A stretch of DNA of 64,000 nucleotides, taken from the NCBI GenBank assembly GCA_964480365.1, contig CAYZPM010000001.1, forward strand, positions 186,001-250,000. The letters run 5' to 3'. How positions within the stretch are numbered: position 1 is the stretch's first letter; every line of letters begins with the position of its first letter. The DNA is from CAIQPV01 sp964480365. GTDB lineage: Bacteria > Pseudomonadota > Gammaproteobacteria > Burkholderiales > Gallionellaceae. The notes beneath the pieces were generated by a model. The model did not search any database. It was not told the DNA's origin and saw nothing but the letters and a program-made list of their open reading frames with translations. Shown in pieces: positions 1 to 9,306 of this stretch. Made by a program: the position numbers and the translations under genes.

Positions 1-486
1 CGCCATCAGTCCGCGCAGCTTGATCTGCGGCAGCTGCGCCACGGTCTGTGCCAGCGCCAACACTTCACCGGGTGCTACGCCACTTTTGCTATCCTCGCCG
101 CTTACGTTTACCTGAATGCATACATTCAGCGGCGGCAGGTTTTGCGGGCGTTGCGCGGACAAACGTTCGGCGATTTTCAGCCTATCCACGCTGTGCACCC
201 AAGCAAAATTTTCCGCAATGGCGCGCGTCTTGTTGCTCTGGATTGGCCCGATGAAATGCCACTCCAACGGCAAGTCGCTTAGCGCGGCGATTTTATCCAG
301 CGCTTCCTGCACATAGCTCTCGCCAAAGGCATATTGCCCGGCCTCATACGCTACCCGCACCATAGCAGCAGGAAAAGTCTTACTTACCGCCAACAGCTTA
401 ATGTTTTCTGCACGCCGTTGTACTATATGCGCTGCTTTGGCAATGGCGCGGTTAACGGCTTGCAAGTTGGAAGCAATTGCGGTCAT
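1..486 (-). CDS. yggS: YggS family PLP-binding protein (partial, C-terminus off the window)
   Basis: Reading from an ATG at 484-486 the first 162 residues are visible; the C-terminal third lies beyond base 1. The segment LAVSKTFP near residue 32 carries the lysine that forms the Schiff base with pyridoxal phosphate, and the following FGESYVQEA and HFIGPIQSNK blocks are typical of the YggS/PROSC single-barrel family. Members are cytoplasmic PLP carriers that balance vitamin B6 and amino-acid pools; no enzyme reaction is established. It is divergent from pilT across about 70 bases, the arrangement common in betaproteobacteria. Confidence 0.93.
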   Translation of the reverse strand, partial: MTAIASNLQAVNRAIAKAAHIVQRRAENIKLLAVSKTFPAAMVRVAYEAGQYAFGESYVQEALDKIAALSDLPLEWHFIGPIQSNKTRAIAENFAWVHSVDRLKIAERLSAQRPQNLPPLNVCIQVNVSGEDSKSGVAPGEVLALAQTVAQLPQIKLRGLMA

Positions 487-556
487 AATCTACGCATTAA
501 CTGTTCATGCACTGTGGTCGCGCGTTTGCGCGGTCTGCGAATCAGCGAGGATTATA

Positions 557-1600
557 ATGGATATTACCGAACTGCTTGCTTTTGGTGTCAAAAACAAAGC
601 TTCCGATTTGCATCTTTCTGCTGGTTTGCCGCCGATGATTCGCGTGCACGGCGACATCCGCAGAATCAACCTGCCGCCGATGGAACACAAGGAAGTGCAT
701 GCCCTGGTGTATGACATCATGAATGACGGGCAGCGCAAATTTTACGAAGAGAACAAGGAAATTGACTTTTCTTTCGAAGTTCCGGGACTGGCACGTTTCC
801 GCGTCAACGCCTTCGTGCATAACCGGGGAGCAGGCGCAGTTATGCGCACCATTCCTTCCAAGATTTTGACACTGGAAGATCTCAAGGCCCCAAAGATTTT
901 CGAGCCCATCTCCGAATATCCGCGCGGCTTGGTGTTGGTAACCGGCCCTACTGGCTCCGGTAAATCCACCACACTGGCGGCGATGGTGAACCACCGCAAC
1001 GAAAACGAAATGGGGCACATCCTGACCGTGGAAGACCCGATCGAATTCGTGCATGAAAGCAAGAAATGCCTGATCAACCAGCGCGAAGTCGGCCCGCACA
1101 CCCTGTCATTCCAGAACGCCTTGCGTAGCGCCCTGCGTGAAGATCCTGACGTGATCCTGGTGGGCGAAATGCGTGACTTGGAAACCATCCGCCTGGCGAT
1201 GACCGCCGCCGAAACCGGCCACTTGGTATTCGGTACACTGCACACCAGTTCGGCTGCCAAAACCATCGACCGTATCATCGACGTATTCCCCGCCGACGAA
1301 AAAGAAATGGTGCGCGCCATGCTGTCTGAATCGCTGCGCGCGGTGATCTCGCAGACCCTGCTCAAGACCAAGGATGGGGCGGGCCGTGTGGCGGCCCATG
1401 AAATCATGATCTGCACCTCGGCCATCCGCAACCTGATCCGCGAAGCCAAAGTGCCGCAGATGTATTCTTCCATCCAGACCGGCGGAAGTCTCGGGATGCA
1501 AACGCTGGATCAGTGCCTGTTAAACCTGGTCAAGAGTAACGCTGTGTCTTCTGCGGAAGCGCGCAGCAAGGCGGTAAACAAAGACTTGTTCCCAGCCTAA
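557..1600 (+). CDS. pilT: Type IV pilus retraction ATPase PilT
   Basis: A 347-residue hexameric ATPase that powers pilus disassembly for twitching motility, acting at the cytoplasmic base of the pilus. I chose the ATG at 557 (start MDITELLAFG) because a GAGG site precedes it and 347 residues is the family length; a longer upstream reading runs into the divergent yggS promoter. Walker A GPTGSGKST is at residues 130-138, the Walker B region DPDVILVGEMRD near 196-207, and the AIRNLIRE motif needed for retraction is present near the C-terminus. pilU follows 15 bases downstream, so the two are probably co-transcribed. Confidence 0.96.
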   Translation: MDITELLAFGVKNKASDLHLSAGLPPMIRVHGDIRRINLPPMEHKEVHALVYDIMNDGQRKFYEENKEIDFSFEVPGLARFRVNAFVHNRGAGAVMRTIPSKILTLEDLKAPKIFEPISEYPRGLVLVTGPTGSGKSTTLAAMVNHRNENEMGHILTVEDPIEFVHESKKCLINQREVGPHTLSFQNALRSALREDPDVILVGEMRDLETIRLAMTAAETGHLVFGTLHTSSAAKTIDRIIDVFPADEKEMVRAMLSESLRAVISQTLLKTKDGAGRVAAHEIMICTSAIRNLIREAKVPQMYSSIQTGGSLGMQTLDQCLLNLVKSNAVSSAEARSKAVNKDLFPA

Positions 1601-1615
1601 TTTCAGGAGTTCACC

Positions 1616-2752
1616 ATGGAAAGAGCACAGGCCACCGAGCTGATCCACAATTTACTGCGCGGCATGCTTAGCAAGAAAGCATCCGACCTGTTTATTACCG
1701 CCGGTTTTCCGCCCGCATTCAAGGTGGATGGCAAGATGACACCGGTATCCCCGCAAGCGCTGTCCGCCCAGCATACGCAAGAGCTGGCGCGCAGTATCAT
1801 GAATGATCGCCAAGCCGCCGAATTCGAGGCCACGCACGAATGTAACTTCGCCATCAGTCCGCCCGGCATCGGGCGTTTCCGCGTCAACATTTTCATGCAA
1901 CAACAGCACGTCGGCATGGTGATGCGCACTATCACCACCCAAATCCCTGACTTCGACGCGATGGGATTGCCGCCGGTGCTGAAGGATGTGGTAATGACCA
2001 AGCGCGGGCTGGTCATCCTTGTCGGCGGCACAGGTTCCGGCAAATCCACCACGCTGGCTTCCATGATTGGCTACCGCAATAAAAACAGTCATGGTCACAT
2101 CATCACCATCGAAGACCCGGTGGAATACGTGCATGACCACATCAATTGCATCATTACCCACCGCGAAGTCGGGGTCGATACCGACTCTTGGCAAGCCGCT
2201 CTGAAGAACACCTTGCGCCAAGCGCCGGACGTGATCCTTATCGGCGAAATCCGCGACCGCGAAACCATGGAACATGCTGTGGCCTTCGCCGAAACCGGGC
2301 ACCTGTGCCTGGCCACCCTGCACGCCAATAGCGCTAATCAGGCGCTTGACCGCATCATCAACTTTTTCCCGGAAGAGCGCCGCGCGCAGTTGCTAATGGA
2401 TCTGTCGCTTAACGTCAAAGCGCTCATCTCGCAACGCCTGATCCCGAAAAAGGGCGGCGCGGGACGCACGGTAGCAATCGAAATCCTGCTCAACTCACCG
2501 TTGATCGCCGACCTCATCTTCAAAGGCGAGGTCAACGAAATTAAAAGCGTCATGGCCAAATCGCGCGAGATCGGCATGCAAACTTTCGACCAGGCGCTGT
2601 TCGACCTGTTCGAGTCAGACGCCATCAGTTATGAAGAAGCGCTGAAAAATGCCGACTCACTCAATGACCTGCGTCTGAACATCAAACTGCATAGCCAACA
2701 TTCCAGGGACACCAATGTGATGTCGGGGATTGAGCATTTGAAGATGACTTGA
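1616..2752 (+). CDS. pilU: PilT-dependent retraction ATPase PilU
   Basis: A 378-residue paralogue of PilT with Walker A GGTGSGKST at residues 137-145, a Walker B block APDVILIGEIRD, and the longer C-terminal tail typical of PilU. PilU assists PilT in retracting pili under load and cannot work alone in the species studied. The start ATG at 1616 has a CAGGAG site eight bases upstream and lies just after the pilT stop. The C-terminal motif corresponding to AIRNLIRE reads IADLIFKGEV here, which separates it from PilT. Confidence 0.95.
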   Translation: MERAQATELIHNLLRGMLSKKASDLFITAGFPPAFKVDGKMTPVSPQALSAQHTQELARSIMNDRQAAEFEATHECNFAISPPGIGRFRVNIFMQQQHVGMVMRTITTQIPDFDAMGLPPVLKDVVMTKRGLVILVGGTGSGKSTTLASMIGYRNKNSHGHIITIEDPVEYVHDHINCIITHREVGVDTDSWQAALKNTLRQAPDVILIGEIRDRETMEHAVAFAETGHLCLATLHANSANQALDRIINFFPEERRAQLLMDLSLNVKALISQRLIPKKGGAGRTVAIEILLNSPLIADLIFKGEVNEIKSVMAKSREIGMQTFDQALFDLFESDAISYEEALKNADSLNDLRLNIKLHSQHSRDTNVMSGIEHLKMT

Positions 2753-2765
2753 TCCGGTCGTAAAC

Positions 2766-2789
2766 GGCGGAACCGCAATGCGTTCCGCC
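2766..2789. repeat. 8-bp hairpin between convergent pilU and yggU
   Basis: GGCGGAAC at 2766-2773 pairs perfectly with GTTCCGCC at 2782-2789 around an eight-base loop. It sits immediately beside the yggU stop codon and 14 bases beyond pilU. There is no long T run, so it is either a weak bidirectional terminator or one of the small genomic repeats. Confidence 0.6.
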
Positions 2790-3089
2790 CTACGTTGACT
2801 GAATAGTTGGCGGCGGAATAACGGCAGGAAGCCGTTGGGGTGCGATGATACGCAGTTGCTTGTTGACGTTATACACCCCGAACACTACCACTATCGCGCT
2901 CTTGGGAACCTGAAACTCCTCCGCCAAAAATTGTACAAGATGTGCCGTGGCCTTCCCTCGCACCGGATTCTCGGAGACATAAATCTCCAATTGTTTGCCG
3001 ATGACTTTGCCGATCACGGTTTTTTTCGCGCGTGGTCGTCCCAGGATATTCAGCACCAAGGTGTCACCGTCCCAATAGCAGAACGACAC
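2790..3089 (-). CDS. yggU: DUF167 (YggU family) protein
   Basis: A 99-residue protein of the DUF167 fold, function unknown. The central pattern GKQLEIYVSENPVRGKATAHLV... followed by a V..VFG....K...I block is the family signature. It starts with GTG placed directly after the cysS stop codon with no gap, so it is translationally coupled to cysS. The C-terminal tail is rich in proline and probably disordered. In many proteobacteria this gene sits beside yggS and yggT; here yggS is only 2.3 kb away. Confidence 0.85.
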   Translation of the reverse strand: MSFCYWDGDTLVLNILGRPRAKKTVIGKVIGKQLEIYVSENPVRGKATAHLVQFLAEEFQVPKSAIVVVFGVYNVNKQLRIIAPQRLPAVIPPPTIQST

Positions 3090-4469
3090 TTAGGCGCGCC
3101 GCCAAGTCGTACCGGACGCGCTGTCTTCCAGAACAATTCCCGCTTCCAGCAATTCCTTGCGGATGCGATCGGCTTCTGCGAAGTTTTTGGCTTGTTTGGC
3201 GGCGGTACGCGCTCCGATTTGAGCGTTTATCGCTGCATCGTCCAGCCCACTCGCCGTTGCTCCACTTTGCAAAAAATCCGTCGGGTCGCGCTGCAACAAA
3301 CCGAGGTAGCCCGCCAACCCTTTGAGCTGGGCAGCCAAATCGGGACGCTTCGTTGTATTTACGTCCTTCGCAAGAAGAAACAGCACTGCCATTGCATCTG
3401 GTGTACTGAAATCTTCGTTCATCGCAAACTTGAAATTTCGAGCGTGATATTCGTTCCAGTCGACTTCTTGCGTAGCGGGAGGCACTAACTTTAGTGCCGT
3501 ATAGAACTTCGTCAGATCACTCTTCGCAAGTTCCAAATGCACATCGGAATAATTAAGCGGACTGCGGTAGTGCGCACGCAGGATGAAGAAGCGAACCACT
3601 TCTGGATCATATTTTTTCAACACTTCGCGAATAGTAAAAAAATTGCCCAGCGACTTGGACATTTTTTCATCATCCACGCGCACGAAGCCGTTGTGCATCC
3701 AGTAGTTCACATATGGACACCGGTGCGCACCTTCGCTCTGCGCGATCTCGTTTTCGTGGTGCGGAAACTGCAAGTCCGCGCCGCCGCCGTGGATGTCGAA
3801 ATGCTCGCCCAGTAATTCCGAACCCATCGCCGAACATTCGATGTGCCAGCCGGGACGCCCCTTGCCCCACGGCGAAGGCCATTTCACTTCTTCCGGCTCG
3901 TCGTCCTTGGCATGTTTCCACAACACGAAGTCGAGCGGATCGGTCTTGCCATCATTCACATTCACACGCTCGCCTGCGCGCAAATCCTCCAGCGATTTGC
4001 CGGACAATTTTCCGTAGCCATCAAACTTGCGCACCGCATAGTTCACGTCGCCATCGGCAGCGAGATAGGCTAATCCATTGGCTTCCAGCTTGGCGATCAT
4101 TTCCAGCATCTGCGGGACGTACTGCGTGGCGCGCGGCTCATGATCCGGCGGCAAGATGCCCAGCGCGCGCTCATCTTCATGCATCGCATCAATGAAACGC
4201 TGGGTCAGCACGTGAATGGATTCCTTGTTCTCCGCCGCACGCTTGATGATCTTGTCGTCGATGTCGGTGATGTTGCGCACGTAGGTCACATCGAAACTGG
4301 ATGCCTTGAGCCAGCGATACACCATGTCGAACACTACCATCACGCGCGCATGGCCAAGGTGGCAGTAGTCGTACACCGTCATGCCGCACACATACATGCG
4401 CACCTTGTTTGGTTCGATGGGAATGAAGTCCTGCTTGTCGCGGGTGAGGGTATTATAGATTTTCAGCAT
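3090..4469 (-). CDS. cysS: Cysteinyl-tRNA synthetase
   Basis: A 459-residue class I aminoacyl-tRNA synthetase that charges tRNA-Cys in the cytoplasm. The HIGH motif is HLGH at residues 37-40 and KMSKS is exact at 269-273. Zinc ligands fit C28, C212 and H237 followed by HEN. Length matches the bacterial family (about 460). It is followed without a gap by yggU and preceded by uspA and glnS on the same strand. Confidence 0.98.
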   Translation of the reverse strand: MLKIYNTLTRDKQDFIPIEPNKVRMYVCGMTVYDYCHLGHARVMVVFDMVYRWLKASSFDVTYVRNITDIDDKIIKRAAENKESIHVLTQRFIDAMHEDERALGILPPDHEPRATQYVPQMLEMIAKLEANGLAYLAADGDVNYAVRKFDGYGKLSGKSLEDLRAGERVNVNDGKTDPLDFVLWKHAKDDEPEEVKWPSPWGKGRPGWHIECSAMGSELLGEHFDIHGGGADLQFPHHENEIAQSEGAHRCPYVNYWMHNGFVRVDDEKMSKSLGNFFTIREVLKKYDPEVVRFFILRAHYRSPLNYSDVHLELAKSDLTKFYTALKLVPPATQEVDWNEYHARNFKFAMNEDFSTPDAMAVLFLLAKDVNTTKRPDLAAQLKGLAGYLGLLQRDPTDFLQSGATASGLDDAAINAQIGARTAAKQAKNFAEADRIRKELLEAGIVLEDSASGTTWRRA

Positions 4470-4517
4470 TTTTAAACCTTACCAATGCCGTCATTCCGGC
4501 CTGCGCCGAAATAACGA

Positions 4518-4976
4518 TTAAGCCTGATCTTTCGTGCGCACCAGCAGTACCGGCATCGATGCGGTACGGATCACGCCCTCTGCCACACTGCCCATCAGCA
4601 AATGCTCAAAGCCTCTGCGTCCGTGCGTACCCACCACCAGCAGGTCGGCATTCCATTTCTGTGCCTCCTCAGAAACAATAGCCCCCATGCGACCGCCAAC
4701 AGACTCTACCAACTTCGTTTCCACCGTAACGCCTTGGCTTGCCACCCGTTCCTTGCACTTTCCCAGCAGTGCTTTACCTGCATCCGCGATCACCTTCATG
4801 ATGTCCTGTACCGGCACCACAATCATGCCATCCGGTTCCCACATAATGGGCAGTTCCTCGCACACATGGAGCAGCAAGAGGGTTGAGTTCATTTCGCTGG
4901 ACAGTTTGATAGCTTCGTCCAGCGCCGTATCCGAGGTCTTGCTTCCATCAATTGCCACTGCAATACGCTTGTACAT
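4518..4976 (-). CDS. Universal stress protein (UspA family)
   Basis: A 152-residue single-domain Usp protein. The N-terminal strand MYKRIAVAIDGS supplies the conserved Asp at residue 10, and VVGTHGRRGFEHLLMGS near residues 115-131 gives the G-x2-G-x9-GS nucleotide-binding motif, so this member likely binds ATP. Such proteins help survival under starvation or stress, with roles that vary by species. It starts 10 bases after the glnS stop, suggesting read-through from glnS. Confidence 0.92.
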   Translation of the reverse strand: MYKRIAVAIDGSKTSDTALDEAIKLSSEMNSTLLLLHVCEELPIMWEPDGMIVVPVQDIMKVIADAGKALLGKCKERVASQGVTVETKLVESVGGRMGAIVSEEAQKWNADLLVVGTHGRRGFEHLLMGSVAEGVIRTASMPVLLVRTKDQA

Positions 4977-4986
4977 AGCGATCTCC

Positions 4987-6657
4987 TTAGCCTTGCTCTT
5001 TTGCCCACGAATCCCTTAGGGTCACGGTGCGATTGAACACCAGCTTTCCGCTTGGCTGATGCTCGCGTCGGTCAGCGCAAAAATAGCCGAGGCGTTCGAA
5101 CTGGTAGTGAGTTTCCGGCGCGGCGTCCCGCACGGCAGCCTCGACCCAGCCTTGCACCACGGTGAGCGAAGTCGGATTGAGATGCGTGCAGAAGTCCACA
5201 TCCTTGTCGGCATCCGGTTCCGGCACGGTGAATAAACGGTCGTATAGACGAATTTCGGCAGGCAGGGCGTGTTCGCACGACAGAAAGTGGATTACGCCTT
5301 TCACCTTGCGTCCTTCAGGATTCTTGCCCAAGGTGTCGTGGTCGATGCTGCAACGCAGTTCGACAACTTTTCCCGCCGCATCTTTCACCGCTTCGTCGCA
5401 ACGCATCACATAGCTGTGGCGCAGGCGCACTTCGCCGCCAAGGGTAAGGCGCTTCCAGCCTGAAGGCGGGACTTCGGCGAAGTCGTCGGCTTCGATGAAC
5501 AGCTCGCGGCTGATCGGCACAAAACGTTTGCCGAACTCTGGATGATTGGGGTGGAAGTCCGCCTCGCGCGCTTGTGCGCCGTCGAAGTTGGTAATAGTCA
5601 CCTTGAGCGGATTGATGATCGCCATCACGCGCGGAACACGCAATTCCAAGTCTTCTCGGATCGCACCTTCCATCACCGCCATATCGACGATATTATCACT
5701 CTTGGAAACGCCAATCCTGCGCGCGAATTCGCGGATGCCTTCCGGGGTGTAACCTCTGCGGCGCATGCCGCTGATGGTAGGCATGCGCGGATCGTCCCAA
5801 CCGCTCACATGTTTCTCGTTTACCAGTTGCAACAACTTGCGCTTGCTGGTGATGGTGTAGTGCAGCTCCAGCCGTGAGAATTCGATCTGTTGCGGATGGC
5901 AGGGTATGGTGATGTTGTCCAGTACCCAGTCGTACAGCGGCCTGTGGTCTTCGAATTCCAGTGTACATATGGAATGCGTGATGCCTTCAAGGGCATCGGA
6001 AATACAATGGGTATAGTCATACATCGGGTAAATGCACCACTGGTCGCCAGTGCGGATATGGTGTGCGCGGCGAATGCGGTAGATGGCCGGGTCGCGCATG
6101 TTAATGTTGGGTGAAGTCATGTCTATTTTTGCGCGCAGCACCATACTGCCGTCGGCGAACTCGCCATTTTTCATGCGCGTAAACAAGTCGAGGTTTTCTT
6201 CCGCGCTACGCTCGCGATGCGGGCTGTTTTTGCCCGCTTGCGTCAGTGTGCCGCGATACTCGCGCATCTGTTCAGGCGTGAGTTCGTCCACATAGGCCTT
6301 GCCCTGCTTGATTAACTCGACCGCATAGTCGTAAAGCTGCTGAAAATAGTCAGATGCCCAGCGCACTTCACCATCCCATTGAAAACCGAGCCAGCGCACA
6401 TCATCCTGTATGGATTGCGCATATTCATCGCTCTCCTTTTCCGGGTTGGTGTCGTCGAAACGCAGGTTGCACTTGCCTTTGTAGTCCAGCGCCAGACCAA
6501 AATTCAGGCAAATGGATTTTGCGTGTCCGACGTGCAGATAGCCGTTCGGCTCGGGCGGAAAGCGGGTGACGATGCTGCGGTGCTTACCACTTGCCAGATC
6601 GGCCTCGACGATGGTGCGAATGAAGTGCGAAACGGGCGCTTGTACGTTGCTGCTCAT
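4987..6657 (-). CDS. glnS: Glutaminyl-tRNA synthetase
   Basis: A 556-residue class I synthetase that charges tRNA-Gln directly. The signature PPEPNGYLHVGHAKS contains HVGH at residues 42-45, and the KMSKS equivalent is SKRK at 271-274. The C-terminal anticodon-binding beta-barrels are present to the usual length. The window also encodes GatCAB; with GlnS present, GatCAB is expected to serve mainly tRNA-Asn amidation, an inference that depends on AsnS being absent elsewhere. Confidence 0.98.
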   Translation of the reverse strand: MSSNVQAPVSHFIRTIVEADLASGKHRSIVTRFPPEPNGYLHVGHAKSICLNFGLALDYKGKCNLRFDDTNPEKESDEYAQSIQDDVRWLGFQWDGEVRWASDYFQQLYDYAVELIKQGKAYVDELTPEQMREYRGTLTQAGKNSPHRERSAEENLDLFTRMKNGEFADGSMVLRAKIDMTSPNINMRDPAIYRIRRAHHIRTGDQWCIYPMYDYTHCISDALEGITHSICTLEFEDHRPLYDWVLDNITIPCHPQQIEFSRLELHYTITSKRKLLQLVNEKHVSGWDDPRMPTISGMRRRGYTPEGIREFARRIGVSKSDNIVDMAVMEGAIREDLELRVPRVMAIINPLKVTITNFDGAQAREADFHPNHPEFGKRFVPISRELFIEADDFAEVPPSGWKRLTLGGEVRLRHSYVMRCDEAVKDAAGKVVELRCSIDHDTLGKNPEGRKVKGVIHFLSCEHALPAEIRLYDRLFTVPEPDADKDVDFCTHLNPTSLTVVQGWVEAAVRDAAPETHYQFERLGYFCADRREHQPSGKLVFNRTVTLRDSWAKEQG

Positions 6658-7013
6658 TGTTCGAAGGTTCTTTCGGTAAGAGAATCACAGGAATGCAGCT
6701 ACAGGAGCCACAATGGTGCGGATTTTACCCGAAAACCTGCACACCCAAGCGGGCAAAACACGGGTTAAGTGAGGTTGGCCACGATAAGCCGTGAAATCTA
6801 CGAACTTATTTGGTAGAATCCAGTCCACTGGGGTGTCACTACCAATGACGCCCTGCATGAGTAATGTTCGCTTCTTTGGATAGGCTGCGCAAAGCGCGGC
6901 ACCGAGGCGAACCAAAAACGAACCAGAATTGTCGAAGCTTCGGTAGACGGTCAAGGTGCCGAGTCGTGCTTTGCGTTAATTAAGCCATAACCATTTCGGG
7001 GAAACACAACACC
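6658..7013. other. 356-base divergent intergenic region glnS / TPR gene
   Basis: No convincing gene. A minus-strand reading frame at 6685-6954 has no family resemblance and no ribosome site. A possible extended -10 (TGGTAGAAT) occurs near 6821-6829 on the plus strand, and several short G/C-rich inverted stretches lie near 6890-6965, so the region may be a structured leader of the 7014 gene. I recognise no known riboswitch or RNA. Confidence 0.4.
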
Positions 7014-8066
7014 ATGAATATGCTTAACCGTTTCAGCCAACTGGCCACACTGTGCGGATGCGCGCTGTTGCTGTGTTTCAGCCTCGCCGCAGGCGCGGAT
7101 GAGCTTCAGGATATCAGCAAGCTGCTCAAACAAGGAAAACAAGATCAAGCGCTGGTGCGCGTTAACGCCTATCTGGTTTCCAAACCCAAAGACGCACAGG
7201 GACGCTTCCTTAAAGGCCTGATTCTCACCGAACAGGACAAGACCGATGACGCTATCCGGGTATTTTCCGGCCTGACCGAGGATTACCCTGAACTGCCAGA
7301 GCCTTACAATAACCTCGCGGTGCTATATGCCAGCCAAGGCCAATATGACAAGGCCAGAATCTCACTGGAAATGGCAATTCGCACCCATCCCAGCTATGCC
7401 ACCGCGCATGAGAACCTGGGTGACATCTATGCCAAGATGGCAAGCCAGGCCTATGACCGCGCATTGCAACTGGATCACGGCAACACCAGCACGCAAACCA
7501 AGCTGGCAATGATTAAAGATATATTTGCCACTAGCCCCACCAAGGGCGGAAAGTCCGGCAAAGCCACCCACAAGGCAGGAGTGGCAGCTCCCGATGCGGA
7601 TGCAGCGGCTCCAGCCCTGACGGTAGCGGCAGCTACACCGCCTGCAACCACAATTACCTCCACGCCTGAACCTGCCGCAGCATCGGCGAAGCAAGCCGAC
7701 GCGCAGAAGTCCACTGCCACCCGCAGCAGCGCTGATGTGCTGAAGAGTGTGCATGAATGGGCCGCTGCGTGGTCGGACAAAAATGTAAAGGGTTATCTCG
7801 CGTTTTATGCAGAGGATTTCAAAATTCCGGGTGGCCTCAGTCGTGCCGACTGGGAAGCGCAACGCAATGATCGCATCAGCAAACCCAAGTCCATCAAGGT
7901 CGTCATTAGTAACGCCAAGGTCAATTTCATTGACGACAGCCACGCCAGCGTATTCTTCAAACAATCCTATCGCGCCAGCCACTTGCATACATCTTCCGGC
8001 AAAACGCTGGCACTGGTGAAATCCGGCGATAACTGGCTGATACAGGAAGAACGTACTGGAAAGTAG
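7014..8066 (+). CDS. Exported TPR protein with C-terminal NTF2-like (Cds6-type) domain
   Basis: A 350-residue protein with a signal peptide of about 27 residues (hydrophobic run GCALLLCFSLAAG before ADE). Residues about 30-165 hold three to four tetratricopeptide repeats (for example EPYNNLAVLYASQGQYDKA). A 60-residue Ala/Thr/Pro-rich linker follows, then an NTF2-like domain at roughly 240-350 (VHEWAAAWSDKNVKGYLAFY). The same tail ends the L,D-transpeptidase encoded four bases downstream, so the two proteins probably work together at the cell wall. The specific role is unknown. Confidence 0.85.
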   Translation: MNMLNRFSQLATLCGCALLLCFSLAAGADELQDISKLLKQGKQDQALVRVNAYLVSKPKDAQGRFLKGLILTEQDKTDDAIRVFSGLTEDYPELPEPYNNLAVLYASQGQYDKARISLEMAIRTHPSYATAHENLGDIYAKMASQAYDRALQLDHGNTSTQTKLAMIKDIFATSPTKGGKSGKATHKAGVAAPDADAAAPALTVAAATPPATTITSTPEPAAASAKQADAQKSTATRSSADVLKSVHEWAAAWSDKNVKGYLAFYAEDFKIPGGLSRADWEAQRNDRISKPKSIKVVISNAKVNFIDDSHASVFFKQSYRASHLHTSSGKTLALVKSGDNWLIQEERTGK

Positions 8067-8070
8067 TCGT

Positions 8071-9258
8071 ATGCGCATCTCCCTCGCATTGCTTGCGTTT
8101 TTGTTTACATCGGCGCTCGCGCTCAATCCTGCATACGCCGAAGAACGCGTTGGCGCATCTGATTCGCACAGCATGGAAGCGCTGTTGGTGGAAAGCATGT
8201 TGTCGATATCCAACAACAAACTGGATGTGGCGCTGAACGAAGTAGACTCACTGCTCAAGATCAACCCCAACTTCAAGCTTGCACAACTGATCAGGGGCGA
8301 CTTGCTGCTGGCGCGGGCGCGTCCACTTAGCGATTTCGGCAATGCGCCGGACGCCACGGCGCGCATGGAAGATTTTCGCGATGAAGCGCGTGTGCGCCTG
8401 CACCGTTTTCAGGAACAATCGCCCGTCACACTCATACCAAAATTCCTGTGGCAGCTCGATCCACAGCAACACCACGTCATTGTGGTAGACATCGGCAAGT
8501 CAACACTGTATTTGTACGAAAACATTGATGGTGAACCGCGTTATGTAGCGGATTACTACATCACTTCCGGCAAAAAAGGCTCCGAAAAACTATCCGAAGG
8601 CGACCAGAAGACCCCGCTCGGCGTATATTTCATCAAGTCCAGTCTGCCCAAAAACCAACTCACTGATCTTTACGGCAGCGCCGCCTACCCGCTGAGCTAC
8701 CCCAACGAATGGGATCGCAGGCAAGGCCGCGACGGACACGGCATCTGGCTGCACGGCACCCCGCGCGACACTTACAGCCGTCCGCCGCGCGCCAGCAACG
8801 GCTGCGTGGTGCTGCCCAATGAAGACCTGGACAATATCGGCAAGGTATTGCAGATAGGCATCACCCCGGTAATCATCACCAACCAGATGGACTGGAGCGA
8901 CGAGCAGAGCAAGTCCGACCGCGCCGCATTGTTGAAAGAAATCGAGCAATGGCGCGCCGACTGGGCCAGCCGCGACACCGACACCTATCTCAAGCACTAT
9001 GCACGCGACTTCTCTAACAGCGAGGCAAATTTCTCCGACTGGGCGCGGCAGAAAAAACAGGTGAACGCGGGCAAATCATGGATCAAGGTTAATCTTTCCA
9101 ACCTCAGCGTGTTTGCCTACCCCAACCAGCCCGACTTGGTAGTAGTCAACTTCGAGCAGGATTATGAAAGCAACAACTTGAATAATCACATGAAGAAACG
9201 CCAATACTGGATGAAGCGCGACAACCGCTGGCAAATCATTTACGAGGGCGCAGCGTAA
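8071..9258 (+). CDS. Periplasmic L,D-transpeptidase (YkuD) with NTF2-like tail
   Basis: A 395-residue exported enzyme with signal peptide ending near AYA at residue 23. The YkuD domain (about 133-270) has the catalytic block HGTPRDTYSRPPRASNGCV, with His228 and nucleophile Cys245. Such enzymes make 3-3 peptidoglycan cross-links or attach proteins to the wall through a Cys thioester; ErfK/YnhG-like members are the closest type by layout. Residues about 284-390 form an NTF2-like domain (IEQWRADWASRDTDTYLKHY) matching the tail of the preceding gene. The ATG is four bases beyond that gene's stop, so they form an operon. Confidence 0.92.
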   Translation: MRISLALLAFLFTSALALNPAYAEERVGASDSHSMEALLVESMLSISNNKLDVALNEVDSLLKINPNFKLAQLIRGDLLLARARPLSDFGNAPDATARMEDFRDEARVRLHRFQEQSPVTLIPKFLWQLDPQQHHVIVVDIGKSTLYLYENIDGEPRYVADYYITSGKKGSEKLSEGDQKTPLGVYFIKSSLPKNQLTDLYGSAAYPLSYPNEWDRRQGRDGHGIWLHGTPRDTYSRPPRASNGCVVLPNEDLDNIGKVLQIGITPVIITNQMDWSDEQSKSDRAALLKEIEQWRADWASRDTDTYLKHYARDFSNSEANFSDWARQKKQVNAGKSWIKVNLSNLSVFAYPNQPDLVVVNFEQDYESNNLNNHMKKRQYWMKRDNRWQIIYEGAA

Positions 9259-9306
9259 ATTACCGCCATAGCCCATTTTCAACCCCACGTAAAAGGGAAA
9301 TACCGT

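Noticed and set aside
6685..6954. An 89-codon minus-strand frame between glnS and the TPR gene
   Set aside because: No ribosome site, no recognisable domain, and it crosses the likely promoter of the 7014 gene.
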